Shown piece by piece: positions 42,642 through 51,574 of a DNA stretch of 64,000 nucleotides. The DNA lies in assembly GCA_040902195.1 (NCBI GenBank), contig JBBDXS010000019.1:124001-188000 (forward strand), given 5' to 3'. The notes beneath the pieces are model-generated. The model saw only the letters and a program-made list of their open reading frames with translations, made no database searches and was not told where the DNA came from. Positions within the stretch are counted from its first letter, which is position 1, and every line of letters starts with the position of its first letter. A program made the position numbers and the translations under genes. Origin of the DNA: JBBDXS01 sp040902195 (GTDB taxonomy: Bacteria; Chloroflexota; Dehalococcoidia; DSTF01; RBG-16-68-14).

Positions 42642-43147
42642 TCGTCCAGCATGATCTGTACTTTGTTGTGGCCGTTCCGCCGCAGGCAGCGATGCGAACC
42701 CTTCTCGATCGGGCCGCCGCAGAGGACGCAGATCGGCCGCCCGCCCGCGATGGTCTGCTCGGCGCGCTCGGCGAACGTGCGGCACTGGTGTCGCGTCACG
42801 TTGCACGAAAAGCTGGGCGAAGCGTTCTCGTCGTCTTCGATCGTGTAGGCGAAGATCGCGACCAACCTGTCTGACTCGTTGTAGCCGATGCCGAGGCGTC
42901 CGATCTTGAACTCGACGCCCGGCGGCTCAGGAAAGCCCTCGAGCTCGACGGCGTCGTCCTCGTCATCGATGACGTTGGTCTGCTCCAGGAGCTGGCGAAT
43001 GGCGAGCGTGAGCGCGGCGAGCTGTTCTTTCTCGAGCCAGAGGGAGGCGGAATCGCCACCGCTGCGGACGCGGAGGCGGAAGGTGCGCTTCCCGGGCTCC
43101 CCGATCGCTTCCGGCTCCAGCAGCTCAGCCCGGCCGAAGTCCCACAT
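42638..43147 (-). CDS. DUF3090 family protein
   Basis: A 169-residue protein of the DUF3090/TIGR03847 type, found mainly in Actinobacteria and Chloroflexota. MWDFGRAELLEPEAIGEPGKR is the typical start, LWLEKEQLAALTLAIRQLL the helix, and the C-terminal CVLCGGPIEKGSHRCLRRNGH forms a Cys/His cluster that may bind metal. Function unknown; in Actinobacteria relatives often lie near mycothiol or phosphatase genes, a link not seen here. Confidence 0.88.
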   Translation of the reverse strand: MWDFGRAELLEPEAIGEPGKRTFRLRVRSGGDSASLWLEKEQLAALTLAIRQLLEQTNVIDDEDDAVELEGFPEPPGVEFKIGRLGIGYNESDRLVAIFAYTIEDDENASPSFSCNVTRHQCRTFAERAEQTIAGGRPICVLCGGPIEKGSHRCLRRNGHNKVQIMLDE

Positions 43148-43192
43148 ACCTTCGCCTATTGTACGACGCGGGCGCGAAAACGCGCCAACGCG

Positions 43193-44080
43193 CTATGCGC
43201 CGGCCTTCGCGCGCACGTCGTTCGCGAGCGTGTCCATCATCTCCGTCGCGCGGTCGAGGTCGAGCGTGAACACCTCGATCACGGCGTGCGAGACGCCGAT
43301 TTCCTTGTAGCTCTGCAGGATCTCAATCGACTGTTGGAGGTCCTTCAGTGGCAACCGCGTCCGGACCGAGAGCGCCACGCTCGCTGGGTCGCGTCCCGCC
43401 TCTTCGGCGTGCCGGCGCACCTCCGCGAAGTCGGCCGCGACCTGCGCCGCCGGCAGGCCGATCGCGTGCCAGGCGTCGGCGAGCCGTCCTGCGCGCCTGA
43501 GCGCGGGCGCGCTGTGCCCGCCGACCCAGATCGGCGGGTGCGGCTTCTGGAGCGGCTTCGGGGAGAAGCCGACGTCTTCGATCGACCAGAACTTGCCGTG
43601 GAATGACGGGTTCTCTTCTGTCCAGAGCGCCTTGTACAGGCGGATGTATTCGCTCGTGCGCGCGCCACGCTGTTCGAACGGTACACCGAGCATCTCGAAC
43701 TCTTCGGCCATCCAACCCGCGCCGACGCCGAGGATCAGCCGCCCGCCGGAGAGCACGTCCAACGTCACGAGCTGTTTCGGCGTGACGATGGGGTTGCGCA
43801 TCGGTATGACAAGCACCGTCGTGCCGAGCTTGGGGCGCTGCGTCACGCCCGCGACGAAGAGCAGCGCCGCGATCGGCTCGAGAAACGGCGTCTCGGGTGG
43901 CACCGGGAAGCCGCCGTCGCGGCTGTACGGGTAGCGTGCGTCGAGCTTGCGCGGTATCACGACGTGGTCGCTGACCCAGAGCGAATCGAAACCGCGCTCC
44001 TCGGCCGCGCGCGCGAACGCCGTTACGCCATCGCGATTGGCCAGCGGGCCGATCTGGGGCAGGTGCACTCCAAGTTCCAT
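43193..44080 (-). CDS. LLM-class F420-dependent oxidoreductase
   Basis: A 295-residue luciferase-like TIM-barrel protein (TIGR03619 group). ERGFDSLWVSDHVVIP is the N-terminal motif, GRLILGVGAGWMAEEFEMLG binds the deazaflavin phosphate and IWVGGHSAPALRRAGR is typical. F420 rather than FMN is inferred from the family. A second LLM gene lies at 55.4 kb. Substrate unknown. Confidence 0.88.
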   Translation of the reverse strand: MELGVHLPQIGPLANRDGVTAFARAAEERGFDSLWVSDHVVIPRKLDARYPYSRDGGFPVPPETPFLEPIAALLFVAGVTQRPKLGTTVLVIPMRNPIVTPKQLVTLDVLSGGRLILGVGAGWMAEEFEMLGVPFEQRGARTSEYIRLYKALWTEENPSFHGKFWSIEDVGFSPKPLQKPHPPIWVGGHSAPALRRAGRLADAWHAIGLPAAQVAADFAEVRRHAEEAGRDPASVALSVRTRLPLKDLQQSIEILQSYKEIGVSHAVIEVFTLDLDRATEMMDTLANDVRAKAGA

Positions 44081-44145
44081 AGTCGGGCTCCTTCGTGGGG
44101 ATCGGCGGCATGATACTGGACGCTGGCCTTAGGAGACAAAGCGTC

Positions 44146-44151
44146 TATGAT
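44146..44151 (+). promoter_or_regulatory. -10 box of the Lon-like gene
   Basis: TATGAT, 51 nt before the Lon-like ATG. Preceded by CTTAGGAGACAAAGCGTC; no clear -35. Confidence 0.4.
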
Positions 44152-44158
44152 AAAAGGC

Positions 44159-44205
44159 CGGAGGCCCGAGGTGGGCACCCCGTCCACCTCGGGACGAAGC
44201 CTATG
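44159..44205 (+). promoter_or_regulatory. Shine-Dalgarno separated from the ATG by a perfect hairpin (Lon-like gene)
   Basis: GGAGG (44160-44164) is followed directly by CCCGAGGTGG and CCACCTCGGG, a perfect 10-bp stem (44165-44193), then 9 nt and the ATG at 44203. Folding would bring the ribosome site about 9 nt from the ATG. A second, less likely reading is a repressor operator. Confidence 0.55.
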
Positions 44206-46671
44206 ACGAACGACACGAAACCAGAGCTTTCGCCCGACGACGTCTACCGTCGCTGCGATCCCGATTCGCTCGGTTTCGAGACGACGGCGACTGTCCCGCC
44301 CAGCGACGGGACGGTGGGGCAGGACCGCGCCGTTGCTTCGCTCGAGTTCGGCCTCGGGATCGACGCCGACGGCTACAACCTCTTCGTTACCGGTCCGATC
44401 GGTGTCGGCCGCACGTCGACGTTGCGCGCGATCGTGACGAGGCTCGCCGCCGCGAAGGCCGCACCGCCCTCGTGGTGCTACGTCTACGACTTCCGCGACA
44501 CGCGGCAGCCGTCGGTGCTGAGCATGCCTGCCGGCCGCGCCGAGGCGTTCGCGCACGACATCGACGCGTTCGTGGTAGCGGCGCGGCGCGAGATCCCACG
44601 CGTGTTCGAGAGCGATGTGTACACGCAGCGCCGCGAAGAGACCGGCAAGGAGTTTCAGCAGCAGCGCGATGTGCTCTTCAACGACGTCGAGCAGGAGGCC
44701 CGCAAACGCGGTTTCACGATCAGCGTGAGTCCGATGGGCATCACGACGATCCCCGTGAAGGACGACGGCCAGCCGATGAGCCGCGAAGAGTTTATAGCGC
44801 TGCCAGAGGAGCGCCGAACGGAGCTCCAGAAGCAGGGCGAAGAGCTGGAATCGATCATTTCCCAGGCGATGGTGCAGGCGCGGCCGATCGAAAAGGAGGC
44901 GCGAGCCGCAATCGAACAGCTCGATAAGGCGATCGCGATGTTTGCGATCACGCCGCTGCTCAACGAGCTGCGCGAGGATTACATGGACATCGCGAAGGCG
45001 ATGACGTTCATCGATCATGTCCAAGAAGATGTCGTGGCGAACCTGGCGATGTTCCGCGCCGAGGAGGCGCCGGCGAACGTAGCGTCCGTGCTGCGACCGT
45101 CGGCGGACGAATTCTTCGTGCGCTACAAAGTGAACGTTATCGTTTCTCGCAGCGAGGACGAGCACGGCGCGCCAGTCGTGTTCGAGGACAACCCGACGTA
45201 CACCAACCTCTTCGGCCGTGTCGATTACCGGTCGCAGCTCGGTGCAGTCACGACGGACCACTCGATGATCAAAGCGGGGGCCGTGCATCGCGCGAACGGC
45301 GGCTATCTCGTGCTCCAGACGATGGACGTGCTCCGCGCCCCGTTTGTCTGGGAGACGCTGAAGCGCACGATCCGCTGCGGAGAGGCGCGCATCGAAAACC
45401 TTGGCGAACAGCTCTACGCGATTCCCGTCGCCACGCTGGCACCCCAGCCGATCCCGCTGAACCTCAAGGTCGTGATGGTCGGTAGCCCTTCGATCTTCTA
45501 TCTGCTCAACCAGGCTGAGCCGGACTTCCGTAAGCTCTTCCGCGTCAAGGCTGACTTTAGTGTCGATATGGACCGCACGGACGAGTCCATAAAGCTCTAT
45601 GCCGGCTTCATTAGCCGCCGCATTCGTGACGAGGGCCTCCGGCCATTCGATAAGACGGCCGTCGCGCGCGTGATCGAGCACGGCTCGCGCCTGGTCGGTC
45701 ACCAGGGCAAGCTCTCGACGCGCTTCATCGATATCGCCGATCTGCTAACGGAGGCGGACTACTGGGCGGGCGAGGCAGGCAGCGATGTCGTGCGTCGCGA
45801 GCACGTCCAGCAGGCGATCGAGGAGAAGACTTACCGCTTGAATCTCATCGAGGAGCGCGTACACGAAATGATCGAGGACGGCACGATCCTGATCGACGCG
45901 TCGGACGGCGTCGTAGGGCAGGTGAACGGTCTCTCAGTCCTGTCGCTCGGCGAGTACGCCTTCGGCCGCCCGACGCGGCTTACCGCCAGCGTGTCGCCCG
46001 GCCGCGGGCAGGTCGTCAGCATCGAGCGCGAGATCCAACTTTCGGGGAAGGTACACAACAAAGGCTTTGCGATCCTGAGCGGCTACCTGCTCGGGAAGTA
46101 CGCGCAGCAACGGCCGCTCGCGCTCGGCGCGACGATCGTCTTCGAGCAGACCTACGACGAGATCGACGGCGACAGCGCCTCTGCGGCCGAGCTGTACGTG
46201 CTGCTCTCGGCACTCGGCGACGTTCCGATCAAGCAGGGCATCGCCGTCACGGGATCGATGAACCAGCGCGGTGAAATCCAGGCGATCGGCAGCGTCAACG
46301 AGAAGGTCGAAGGGTTCTACTCGGTCAGTAAGGCCAAGGGGCTGACGGGCGAGCAAGGCGTCATCATCCCGCGGACGAACGTCAAGCACCTGATGTTGCG
46401 CCCGGAAATCGTCGACGCGATCCGTGACGGCCGTTTTCACATCTGGCCGATCGACCACGTGGAGCAAGGCATCGAGATACTAACGGGCGTCCCGGCGGGT
46501 GAGCCTGGCCCGCGCGGTCGCTACGCAGCGGACACCATAAACCGTCGTGTCACCGACAAGCTCACGCAGTTCGCGCGCCGCATGGCGGCGGTAGGAAGGC
46601 AGGCGCGGCGTCCGAGCCAAGACGGGCCATTGGTACCCGCGATACCACCCGAGGAAGAGACCAGGGCATGA
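44203..46671 (+). CDS. Lon-like AAA+ protease (AAA_32/YcbZ-type family)
   Basis: An 822-residue two-part protein. N-terminal AAA region: residues 64-71 read GPIGVGRT, a Walker A with Arg70 in place of the catalytic Lys; the middle has a coiled coil (about 130-250) and a GGYLVLQTMDV stretch. The C-terminal Lon-type S16 protease domain has Ser658 in DGDSASAAELY and Lys701 in SVNEKVEGFY, the Ser-Lys dyad. Such proteins may work with weak or no ATPase activity. The start at 44203 was chosen because the earlier in-frame ATG lies before the -10 and hairpin. It overlaps the Nudix gene by ATGA. Confidence 0.93.
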   Translation: MTNDTKPELSPDDVYRRCDPDSLGFETTATVPPSDGTVGQDRAVASLEFGLGIDADGYNLFVTGPIGVGRTSTLRAIVTRLAAAKAAPPSWCYVYDFRDTRQPSVLSMPAGRAEAFAHDIDAFVVAARREIPRVFESDVYTQRREETGKEFQQQRDVLFNDVEQEARKRGFTISVSPMGITTIPVKDDGQPMSREEFIALPEERRTELQKQGEELESIISQAMVQARPIEKEARAAIEQLDKAIAMFAITPLLNELREDYMDIAKAMTFIDHVQEDVVANLAMFRAEEAPANVASVLRPSADEFFVRYKVNVIVSRSEDEHGAPVVFEDNPTYTNLFGRVDYRSQLGAVTTDHSMIKAGAVHRANGGYLVLQTMDVLRAPFVWETLKRTIRCGEARIENLGEQLYAIPVATLAPQPIPLNLKVVMVGSPSIFYLLNQAEPDFRKLFRVKADFSVDMDRTDESIKLYAGFISRRIRDEGLRPFDKTAVARVIEHGSRLVGHQGKLSTRFIDIADLLTEADYWAGEAGSDVVRREHVQQAIEEKTYRLNLIEERVHEMIEDGTILIDASDGVVGQVNGLSVLSLGEYAFGRPTRLTASVSPGRGQVVSIEREIQLSGKVHNKGFAILSGYLLGKYAQQRPLALGATIVFEQTYDEIDGDSASAAELYVLLSALGDVPIKQGIAVTGSMNQRGEIQAIGSVNEKVEGFYSVSKAKGLTGEQGVIIPRTNVKHLMLRPEIVDAIRDGRFHIWPIDHVEQGIEILTGVPAGEPGPRGRYAADTINRRVTDKLTQFARRMAAVGRQARRPSQDGPLVPAIPPEEETRA

Positions 46672-47105
46672 AGACGCGTTTGGAGATATCCGCGGGCGGC
46701 GTGATCTATCGAGGGCAGCCGGGAGCTACGGAAGTCTGCCTTATCTCGACGCAGGACGGGAAGGCGTGGCAGCTCCCCAAGGGGATCATCGAGCCGGGCG
46801 AGGAGCCCGAGGTCGCCGCGCAGCGTGAGGTCCAGGAGGAGACGGGCCTGCTGGGTGAGCTCGTCAAGCCGCTCGACAAGATCGAGTACTGGTACGTCTG
46901 GAACGAAGACGCAGGACCCGTGCGCGTACACAAGTACGTCGACTTTTTCCTGTTTCGCTATGTCTCCGGCTTCACGGATGATCACGATGACGAGGTCGAC
47001 GAGGCGCGCTGGTACCCGCTCGAAGAGGCCGACAAGACGCTCTCGTTCGACGGTGAGCGTCGCGTGATGCGACTGGCCGCCAAGGAAATCGAGGCGGAGT
47101 CGTAG
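46668..47105 (+). CDS. Nudix hydrolase
   Basis: A 145-residue Nudix protein. The box GIIEPGEEPEVAAQREVQEETG matches GX5EX7REUXEEXGU, giving the Mg-binding glutamates. The ISAGGVIYRG start and the WYVWNEDAGPVRVHKYVDFF segment suggest an Ap4A or NDP-type substrate, but this is not certain. It is coupled to the Lon-like gene by ATGA and converges on the MFS gene 1 bp away. Confidence 0.94.
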   Translation: MKTRLEISAGGVIYRGQPGATEVCLISTQDGKAWQLPKGIIEPGEEPEVAAQREVQEETGLLGELVKPLDKIEYWYVWNEDAGPVRVHKYVDFFLFRYVSGFTDDHDDEVDEARWYPLEEADKTLSFDGERRVMRLAAKEIEAES

Positions 47106-47106
47106 T

Positions 47107-48363
47107 CTACAGCCGCCGCACGCGCGCGGAGCCGAGACCGAGGTAGCCCGCCAGGACAAAGCCCGTGAGCGCGAAGGCCGCGATCGCCTGTTGCACGCCG
47201 AAACGGTCGGCTGTCGAGCCCAGCGCCAGGCTGCCGAATGGCGTGAGGCCGTTCGCCATCGTGTAGAAGGCTAAGACGCGGCCGCGAAACTCATCCGCGA
47301 GATGGAGCTGGAGCAGCGTCTGGTTCAGCGTCACCATCATCGACCAGCCGATGCCCGCACCTATCAGCACAACGAACGACAGCGCGAACCACATCGATGC
47401 CGCGAACACGGCGACGAGCCCCATGTATACCAGCGCCGAGATGCCCATGAGGCGCCCCTTGTACTTCGAGTTCGTCATGCTCGCCACGATCAGCCCGCCC
47501 GGGATCGATCCGATGCCCACGGCGGAGATCAGCACGCCATAGCCCGTCGAGCCGACGTTGAGGACGTCGCTAGCGACGATCGGGATGAGCGCGACGTAGG
47601 GATAGATCAGCAGCGTCGGTACTGTGTTGAGGAGCACGAGGCGCCGGATGGTCGAGTCGGCGCGTATGTAGCGCGCGCCGTCTACGAGACCTTGCCAGAC
47701 GGGGATGCGCACCGGCTTCGCGAGCGTTATCGGCCGGAGCGCGAGCGTTGCAAGCGTCGCGAGCAAGAAGAACCCCGCCTGCGCGTAGTACGACTGCTGG
47801 ATGCCCACGGTGCCGATGATGATGCCGCTGATCGTCGGCGCGGCGATGCGGGACACGTTTGCCATGACGGAGTTCAAAGCGATCGCGTTGTTGAGGTACT
47901 CGCTGCCCACGACGTCGTAGACCAGGACCTGCCGCGCCGGGAAGTTGATCGAGTTGGCGAGGCCGGAGAAACCTGCCGCGAGGTAGAGCTGCCAGATCGC
48001 GATGTTGCCCGTCGACACGAGCAGGCCGATCGCCAGGGCGACGACCCCGGGCGAGACCTGTGTGATTGCTGCGAGCTGACGTCTATCGAGCCGCTCGGTG
48101 AGTACGCCGGCGAATGGCGAGACAATCAGGGACGTCACGCCTCGGATGAACTCGAGTAGTCCTAGCTGGAATGCCGAATGCGTCAGCTCCCAGGTCAGCC
48201 AGCTGCGGGCGACCTGCTCCATCCAGGATGCCGCTTGCGAGGCCGCCGTCCCTGCGAGCAGCAGGCGGAACTGTGGCAACGCCAGCGAGGTGAATGTCCC
48301 GCTCTTGGCGATGCGCGCGGCCAGTGAGCCGCGCGCGGGTGGCGTCGCGTCCGGCGTGTCCAT
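47107..48363 (-). CDS. MFS transporter (MFS_3/EntS-like exporter)
   Basis: A 418-residue major facilitator with about 12 membrane segments. The loop GVLTERLDRRQLAAITQ after segment 2 is the MFS_3 signature, and KGRLMGISAL is the equivalent second loop. Related proteins export siderophores or drugs; substrate unknown. Weak N-terminal basic region precedes the first segment. Confidence 0.9.
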   Translation of the reverse strand: MDTPDATPPARGSLAARIAKSGTFTSLALPQFRLLLAGTAASQAASWMEQVARSWLTWELTHSAFQLGLLEFIRGVTSLIVSPFAGVLTERLDRRQLAAITQVSPGVVALAIGLLVSTGNIAIWQLYLAAGFSGLANSINFPARQVLVYDVVGSEYLNNAIALNSVMANVSRIAAPTISGIIIGTVGIQQSYYAQAGFFLLATLATLALRPITLAKPVRIPVWQGLVDGARYIRADSTIRRLVLLNTVPTLLIYPYVALIPIVASDVLNVGSTGYGVLISAVGIGSIPGGLIVASMTNSKYKGRLMGISALVYMGLVAVFAASMWFALSFVVLIGAGIGWSMMVTLNQTLLQLHLADEFRGRVLAFYTMANGLTPFGSLALGSTADRFGVQQAIAAFALTGFVLAGYLGLGSARVRRL

Positions 48364-48432
48364 GTGTCAGCGTATGGTCCTCGCGAAGGAAGGAGCCTTC
48401 CCTGCCGTACTGGAAGGCATCGGTCAGGCGTT

Positions 48433-48449
48433 GCGGCTATTGTAGCCGC
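48433..48449. repeat. Short palindrome upstream of the MFS gene
   Basis: GCGGCTA and TAGCCGC, perfect 7-bp arms with a 3-nt TTG loop. It may be a REP-like remnant or operator; the CTACG flank is absent. Confidence 0.35.
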
Positions 48450-48491
48450 TGCGATTGCTTGGCGCTCGCGTATCGCACGAGCCGCGCGCGG

Positions 48492-48845
48492 CTACGACGC
48501 CGGCGCGTTTTCGACGGCTTGCTTGAGGTTCGAGAGCCCTTCTACAAGCATCAGCTCGTAGTTCACTTCTGCGCGGCCGAGCGTGATCATGCGGAAGAGA
48601 ACGTAGCGTAGCCCTTCGGGCTCCATTGTCGCGACGACCTCTGTGTGGTCCTCGTGCGGGATGAGGCGGTAGGTGATGCGCGCACGCACGCCGGACTGGA
48701 GGTCGACCCAGAGTGAGAGCAGTTCGTTGGGCACGCTGCGCTCGATCTCGTACGAGGTGTCATCCTCGATGTCGAGCTCGCCGGTGAGCGCGCTCCAGAT
48801 CGCGGCGGGCTCGGCGTGGATCGCGAACGCCTTTTCGACTGGCAC
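48492..48845 (-). CDS. SRPBCC superfamily protein
   Basis: A 117-residue START/Bet v1-like protein. The opening VEKAFAIHAEPAAIWSALTG and the later HEDHTEVVATMEPEGLRY match polyketide cyclase/dehydrase-type SRPBCC domains that bind hydrophobic ligands. GTG start at 48845, with TATACT 6 nt upstream, so the mRNA should begin exactly at the start codon. Ligand unknown. Confidence 0.83.
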   Translation of the reverse strand: MPVEKAFAIHAEPAAIWSALTGELDIEDDTSYEIERSVPNELLSLWVDLQSGVRARITYRLIPHEDHTEVVATMEPEGLRYVLFRMITLGRAEVNYELMLVEGLSNLKQAVENAPAS

Positions 48846-48851
48846 GCGATC

Positions 48852-48857
48852 AGTATA
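48852..48857 (-). promoter_or_regulatory. -10 box of the SRPBCC gene
   Basis: The minus strand reads TATACT, 6 nt before the GTG start. This is the clearest leaderless promoter in the window. Confidence 0.6.
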
Positions 48858-48872
48858 GCCGGAGTGCGATCG

Positions 48873-49079
48873 TTACGTATGAGGCTGATCGATGCCGTCG
48901 CAACACCCGCGACGGCGCAGCGCGCGGGTGAGCTCTTCGAACCCCTGGCGGATCTCGTCGCGGTCTTGCTCCACAGCGCGGACCTGCTTGCGCAGGCTCT
49001 CGATGACTCGCTCGTGCTGCTCGCAGAGCACCGGGAGCTTGCGTGTGGTTCGCTTGGCCTGAGGTTTGTGGACGGTCAT
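48873..49079 (-). CDS. Small coiled-coil protein of unknown function
   Basis: A 68-residue cytoplasmic protein with a central charged helix, EQHERVIESLRKQVRAVEQD and DRDEIRQGFEELTRAL, in heptad-like spacing. C-terminal RRRGCCDGID has a Cys pair. ATG at 49079. No family recognised. It is divergent from the GH31 gene. Confidence 0.55.
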   Translation of the reverse strand: MTVHKPQAKRTTRKLPVLCEQHERVIESLRKQVRAVEQDRDEIRQGFEELTRALRRRGCCDGIDQPHT

Positions 49080-49107
49080 TGTCGCCTCTGGGGCCTGGCT
49101 GGCCCTC

Positions 49108-49138
49108 TGCTATGATAGTCGGCAGTTTGCCTGCCGAC
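49108..49138 (+). promoter_or_regulatory. GH31 promoter with palindromic candidate operator at the start site
   Basis: TGC-TATGAT (49108-49116) is followed at once by a perfect 8-bp inverted repeat, GTCGGCAG and CTGCCGAC with a 5-nt TTTGC spacer (49118-49138), which covers the expected +1. A repressor bound here would block initiation; sugar regulators often use such sites. Confidence 0.6.
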
Positions 49139-49185
49139 GCGTCGTGACAGGGCATCCACCGTTCGGGAGACACGAGGAGGGACCC

Positions 49186-51552
49186 GTGAAGGCTGCCACT
49201 ACGATCGCTGAACTCGCCGAGACCGCGCTTGCCATCTTCGGCGACCCGGACCGCGACTACGACTACCTTGCTCTGCTGAAGAGCTACGTCGAGGTGCCGG
49301 GTGGCATCGAGATCCTGGCGGAGACGTACGAAGGCAGCGAAGCGAACGTTCGCTATCAGTTCGTTACAGCCGATGTGGTGCGTATCCAGTACGTCCCGTC
49401 GCGCGCGCCCGAGACGACGCCCATGCTCGATGGGCCGCTTCCGGCGGCGCCGGACGTCTCGGTCGCCGAAGAAGACGGCGCGATCGAAATCAGCAGCGCC
49501 TCACTGCGGCTGCGCGTCGAGCGCCAGCCGCTACGATGGCTCCTGATCGACGGCGACGGACGCGTGGTCGCGGCGCAGGAGGTGCACGATGGCATGCTCG
49601 ACAGATACGTCTCGTTCCCGGGTGGCTGGTCGCACCTCAACGGCGTCCAGGCGCTGCACGAGTCGCTCTCGCTGCGCGCGGACGAACAGCTCTACGGGCT
49701 GGGCGAGTCGTTCGCGCAACTCAACCGCCGCGGCTCGCGCGTGACGCACTGGTCGCGCGATACGTACGGCACGAACACGACGCCGCTTACCTACATGGCG
49801 GTCCCGTTCTGGCTGAGCACGCGCGGCTACGGCGTTCTCGTCAACCATACGTCGCGCGCCGTGTACGAGATGGGTGCGCCATCGCAATTGACGTGCTCGT
49901 TCCGCGTCGAGGACCCCTACCTCGATTACTTCGTCATCCACGGCCCCGGCATGCGAGACGTGCTCGAACGGTACTGGGGGCTGACAGGGCAAGGGAAGGT
50001 GCCGCCGCTCTGGTCGTTCGGCGTATGGATGTCGCGCTGCATGTACCGCGACGCCGAGCAGGTGCGCGACGTTGTCGAGCGGCTGCGGGCGCTCGACATC
50101 CCGCTCGATGTCGTCAACATCGACCCGCGCTGGCTGGCGGGCCGCAAGCATCACGAGCGCGATGCCTGCGACTTCGTCTGGGACGAGCGCGCGTTCGGGA
50201 CGCCGGAGGAGTTCCTCGGCTGGCTGGACGAGCAGCACGTGCGGCTCTGCCTCTGGGAGAACTCTTACGTCTGGCGCGACACGGAGATGTACCAGGAAGG
50301 GTTCGAACGCGGATACTTCGCCACGGACGAGAACGGCGAGCCCATCGCTACGCTGGACAACGAGCGCGAGGCCGTCGTCGTTGATTTCACAAACCCCGAC
50401 GCGGCGCGTTGGTGGCAGGACAAGCACAGGCCCTACCTGCGCGCCGGCGTCTCGGCCTTCAAGACCGATTACGGCGAGGGCGTCCCCGCGAATGCGCGCT
50501 TCGCGAACGGCACGACGGGCATCGAGACGCACAACGTCTATCCACTGCTCTATAATCGCGCGGTCTTTGAGGTGATCGAGGAGGAGCGCGGCGAGGCGAT
50601 CGTCTTCGGCCGGTCGGGCTATGCGGGCTCTCAACGTTACCCGCTCAACTGGGTCGGCGATACGCAGTGCACCTGGGACGCCATGGCGGCCGCCCTCCGC
50701 GCGGGGCTCAGTCTGAGCCTCTCCGGCATCCCATTTTGGAGTCACGACATCGGAGGCTTCTGGAACAACGTGAACCTTGCCCAAGGCCCCGATCCCGAGC
50801 TCTACATTCGATGGGCGCAGTGGGGTCTGCTCTCCTCTCATTCGCGGTTCCACGGCGTTCGGGGACGGGAGCCCTGGTGGTTCGGCGAAGATGCAATCGA
50901 AACGGTAAGGCGCTATGCGCGAATACGATACCGCCTGCTTCCCTACCTCTGGTCTTCAGCTAACCAAAGCGTAGAGCGCTCGCTGCCGCTCGTGCGGCCG
51001 ATGGTGCTCGAGTTCCCGGACGATCCCAGCTGCCAGCACATCGATAGCCAGTACATGCTCGGGCCGTCACTGCTGGTCGCACCCGTCTTTGAGCCGGGCG
51101 GGCGCGTACGCGTCTATCTGCCTGCAGGCCGCTGGTATGACTTCTGGTCGGAGGAGACGGTCGAGGGGCCGTGCTGGCGAGAGATGACGATGCCGCTCGA
51201 TAAGCTGCCCGTCTACATCCGGGACGACACGCTGCTGCCGTTCGCGCCTGAGATGACGTACGTGGGCGAGCGCGTCTGGGACCCGCTCGAGGTGGCCGTG
51301 CGCGTCTCCACGGAGGCGTCGCTGCGCGTGCGAGGAGAAGGCGTCGAGCTGGCGATCGAGGCGCGCCGCGAAAGTGACGGCCTAGCTCTCGAGCTGGAGG
51401 GAAGGGCGTCGCTCAAGCTGCGCTTCCTGGCCCCAGACGTGCGAGAAGCCGGGGTCTCCGGCGAGGCCGAGGACGTGCGTCAGGAGCGAGAGGACGGCTC
51501 GATGACGCTGAGCTTGCGGCTCGACGGCAGCGCGCGCGTCGCACTCCGCTAG
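49186..51552 (+). CDS. Glycoside hydrolase family 31 (alpha-xylosidase/alpha-glucosidase-like)
   Basis: A 788-residue GH31 enzyme starting at GTG 49186 after GAGGAGGG. The catalytic barrel has D428 in FKTDYGEG (nucleophile) and D492 in NWVGDTQCTWD (acid/base), followed by LSGIPFWSHDIGGFW. The layout resembles YicI-type alpha-xylosidase. The N-terminal galactose-mutarotase-like domain and C-terminal beta domains are present. It probably hydrolyses alpha-xylosides or alpha-glucosides. It is preceded by a palindrome suggesting specific repression. Confidence 0.93.
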   Translation: MKAATTIAELAETALAIFGDPDRDYDYLALLKSYVEVPGGIEILAETYEGSEANVRYQFVTADVVRIQYVPSRAPETTPMLDGPLPAAPDVSVAEEDGAIEISSASLRLRVERQPLRWLLIDGDGRVVAAQEVHDGMLDRYVSFPGGWSHLNGVQALHESLSLRADEQLYGLGESFAQLNRRGSRVTHWSRDTYGTNTTPLTYMAVPFWLSTRGYGVLVNHTSRAVYEMGAPSQLTCSFRVEDPYLDYFVIHGPGMRDVLERYWGLTGQGKVPPLWSFGVWMSRCMYRDAEQVRDVVERLRALDIPLDVVNIDPRWLAGRKHHERDACDFVWDERAFGTPEEFLGWLDEQHVRLCLWENSYVWRDTEMYQEGFERGYFATDENGEPIATLDNEREAVVVDFTNPDAARWWQDKHRPYLRAGVSAFKTDYGEGVPANARFANGTTGIETHNVYPLLYNRAVFEVIEEERGEAIVFGRSGYAGSQRYPLNWVGDTQCTWDAMAAALRAGLSLSLSGIPFWSHDIGGFWNNVNLAQGPDPELYIRWAQWGLLSSHSRFHGVRGREPWWFGEDAIETVRRYARIRYRLLPYLWSSANQSVERSLPLVRPMVLEFPDDPSCQHIDSQYMLGPSLLVAPVFEPGGRVRVYLPAGRWYDFWSEETVEGPCWREMTMPLDKLPVYIRDDTLLPFAPEMTYVGERVWDPLEVAVRVSTEASLRVRGEGVELAIEARRESDGLALELEGRASLKLRFLAPDVREAGVSGEAEDVRQEREDGSMTLSLRLDGSARVALR

Positions 51553-51574
51553 CGAATAGGGGGTTCCCTTACCT

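Noticed and set aside
44023..45702. Long minus-strand open frame opposite the Lon-like gene
   Set aside because: Antisense shadow of a gene with a clear protease dyad.
49531..50853. Long minus-strand open frame opposite the GH31 gene
   Set aside because: Antisense to a gene with a complete GH31 active site; no domain seen in the translation.
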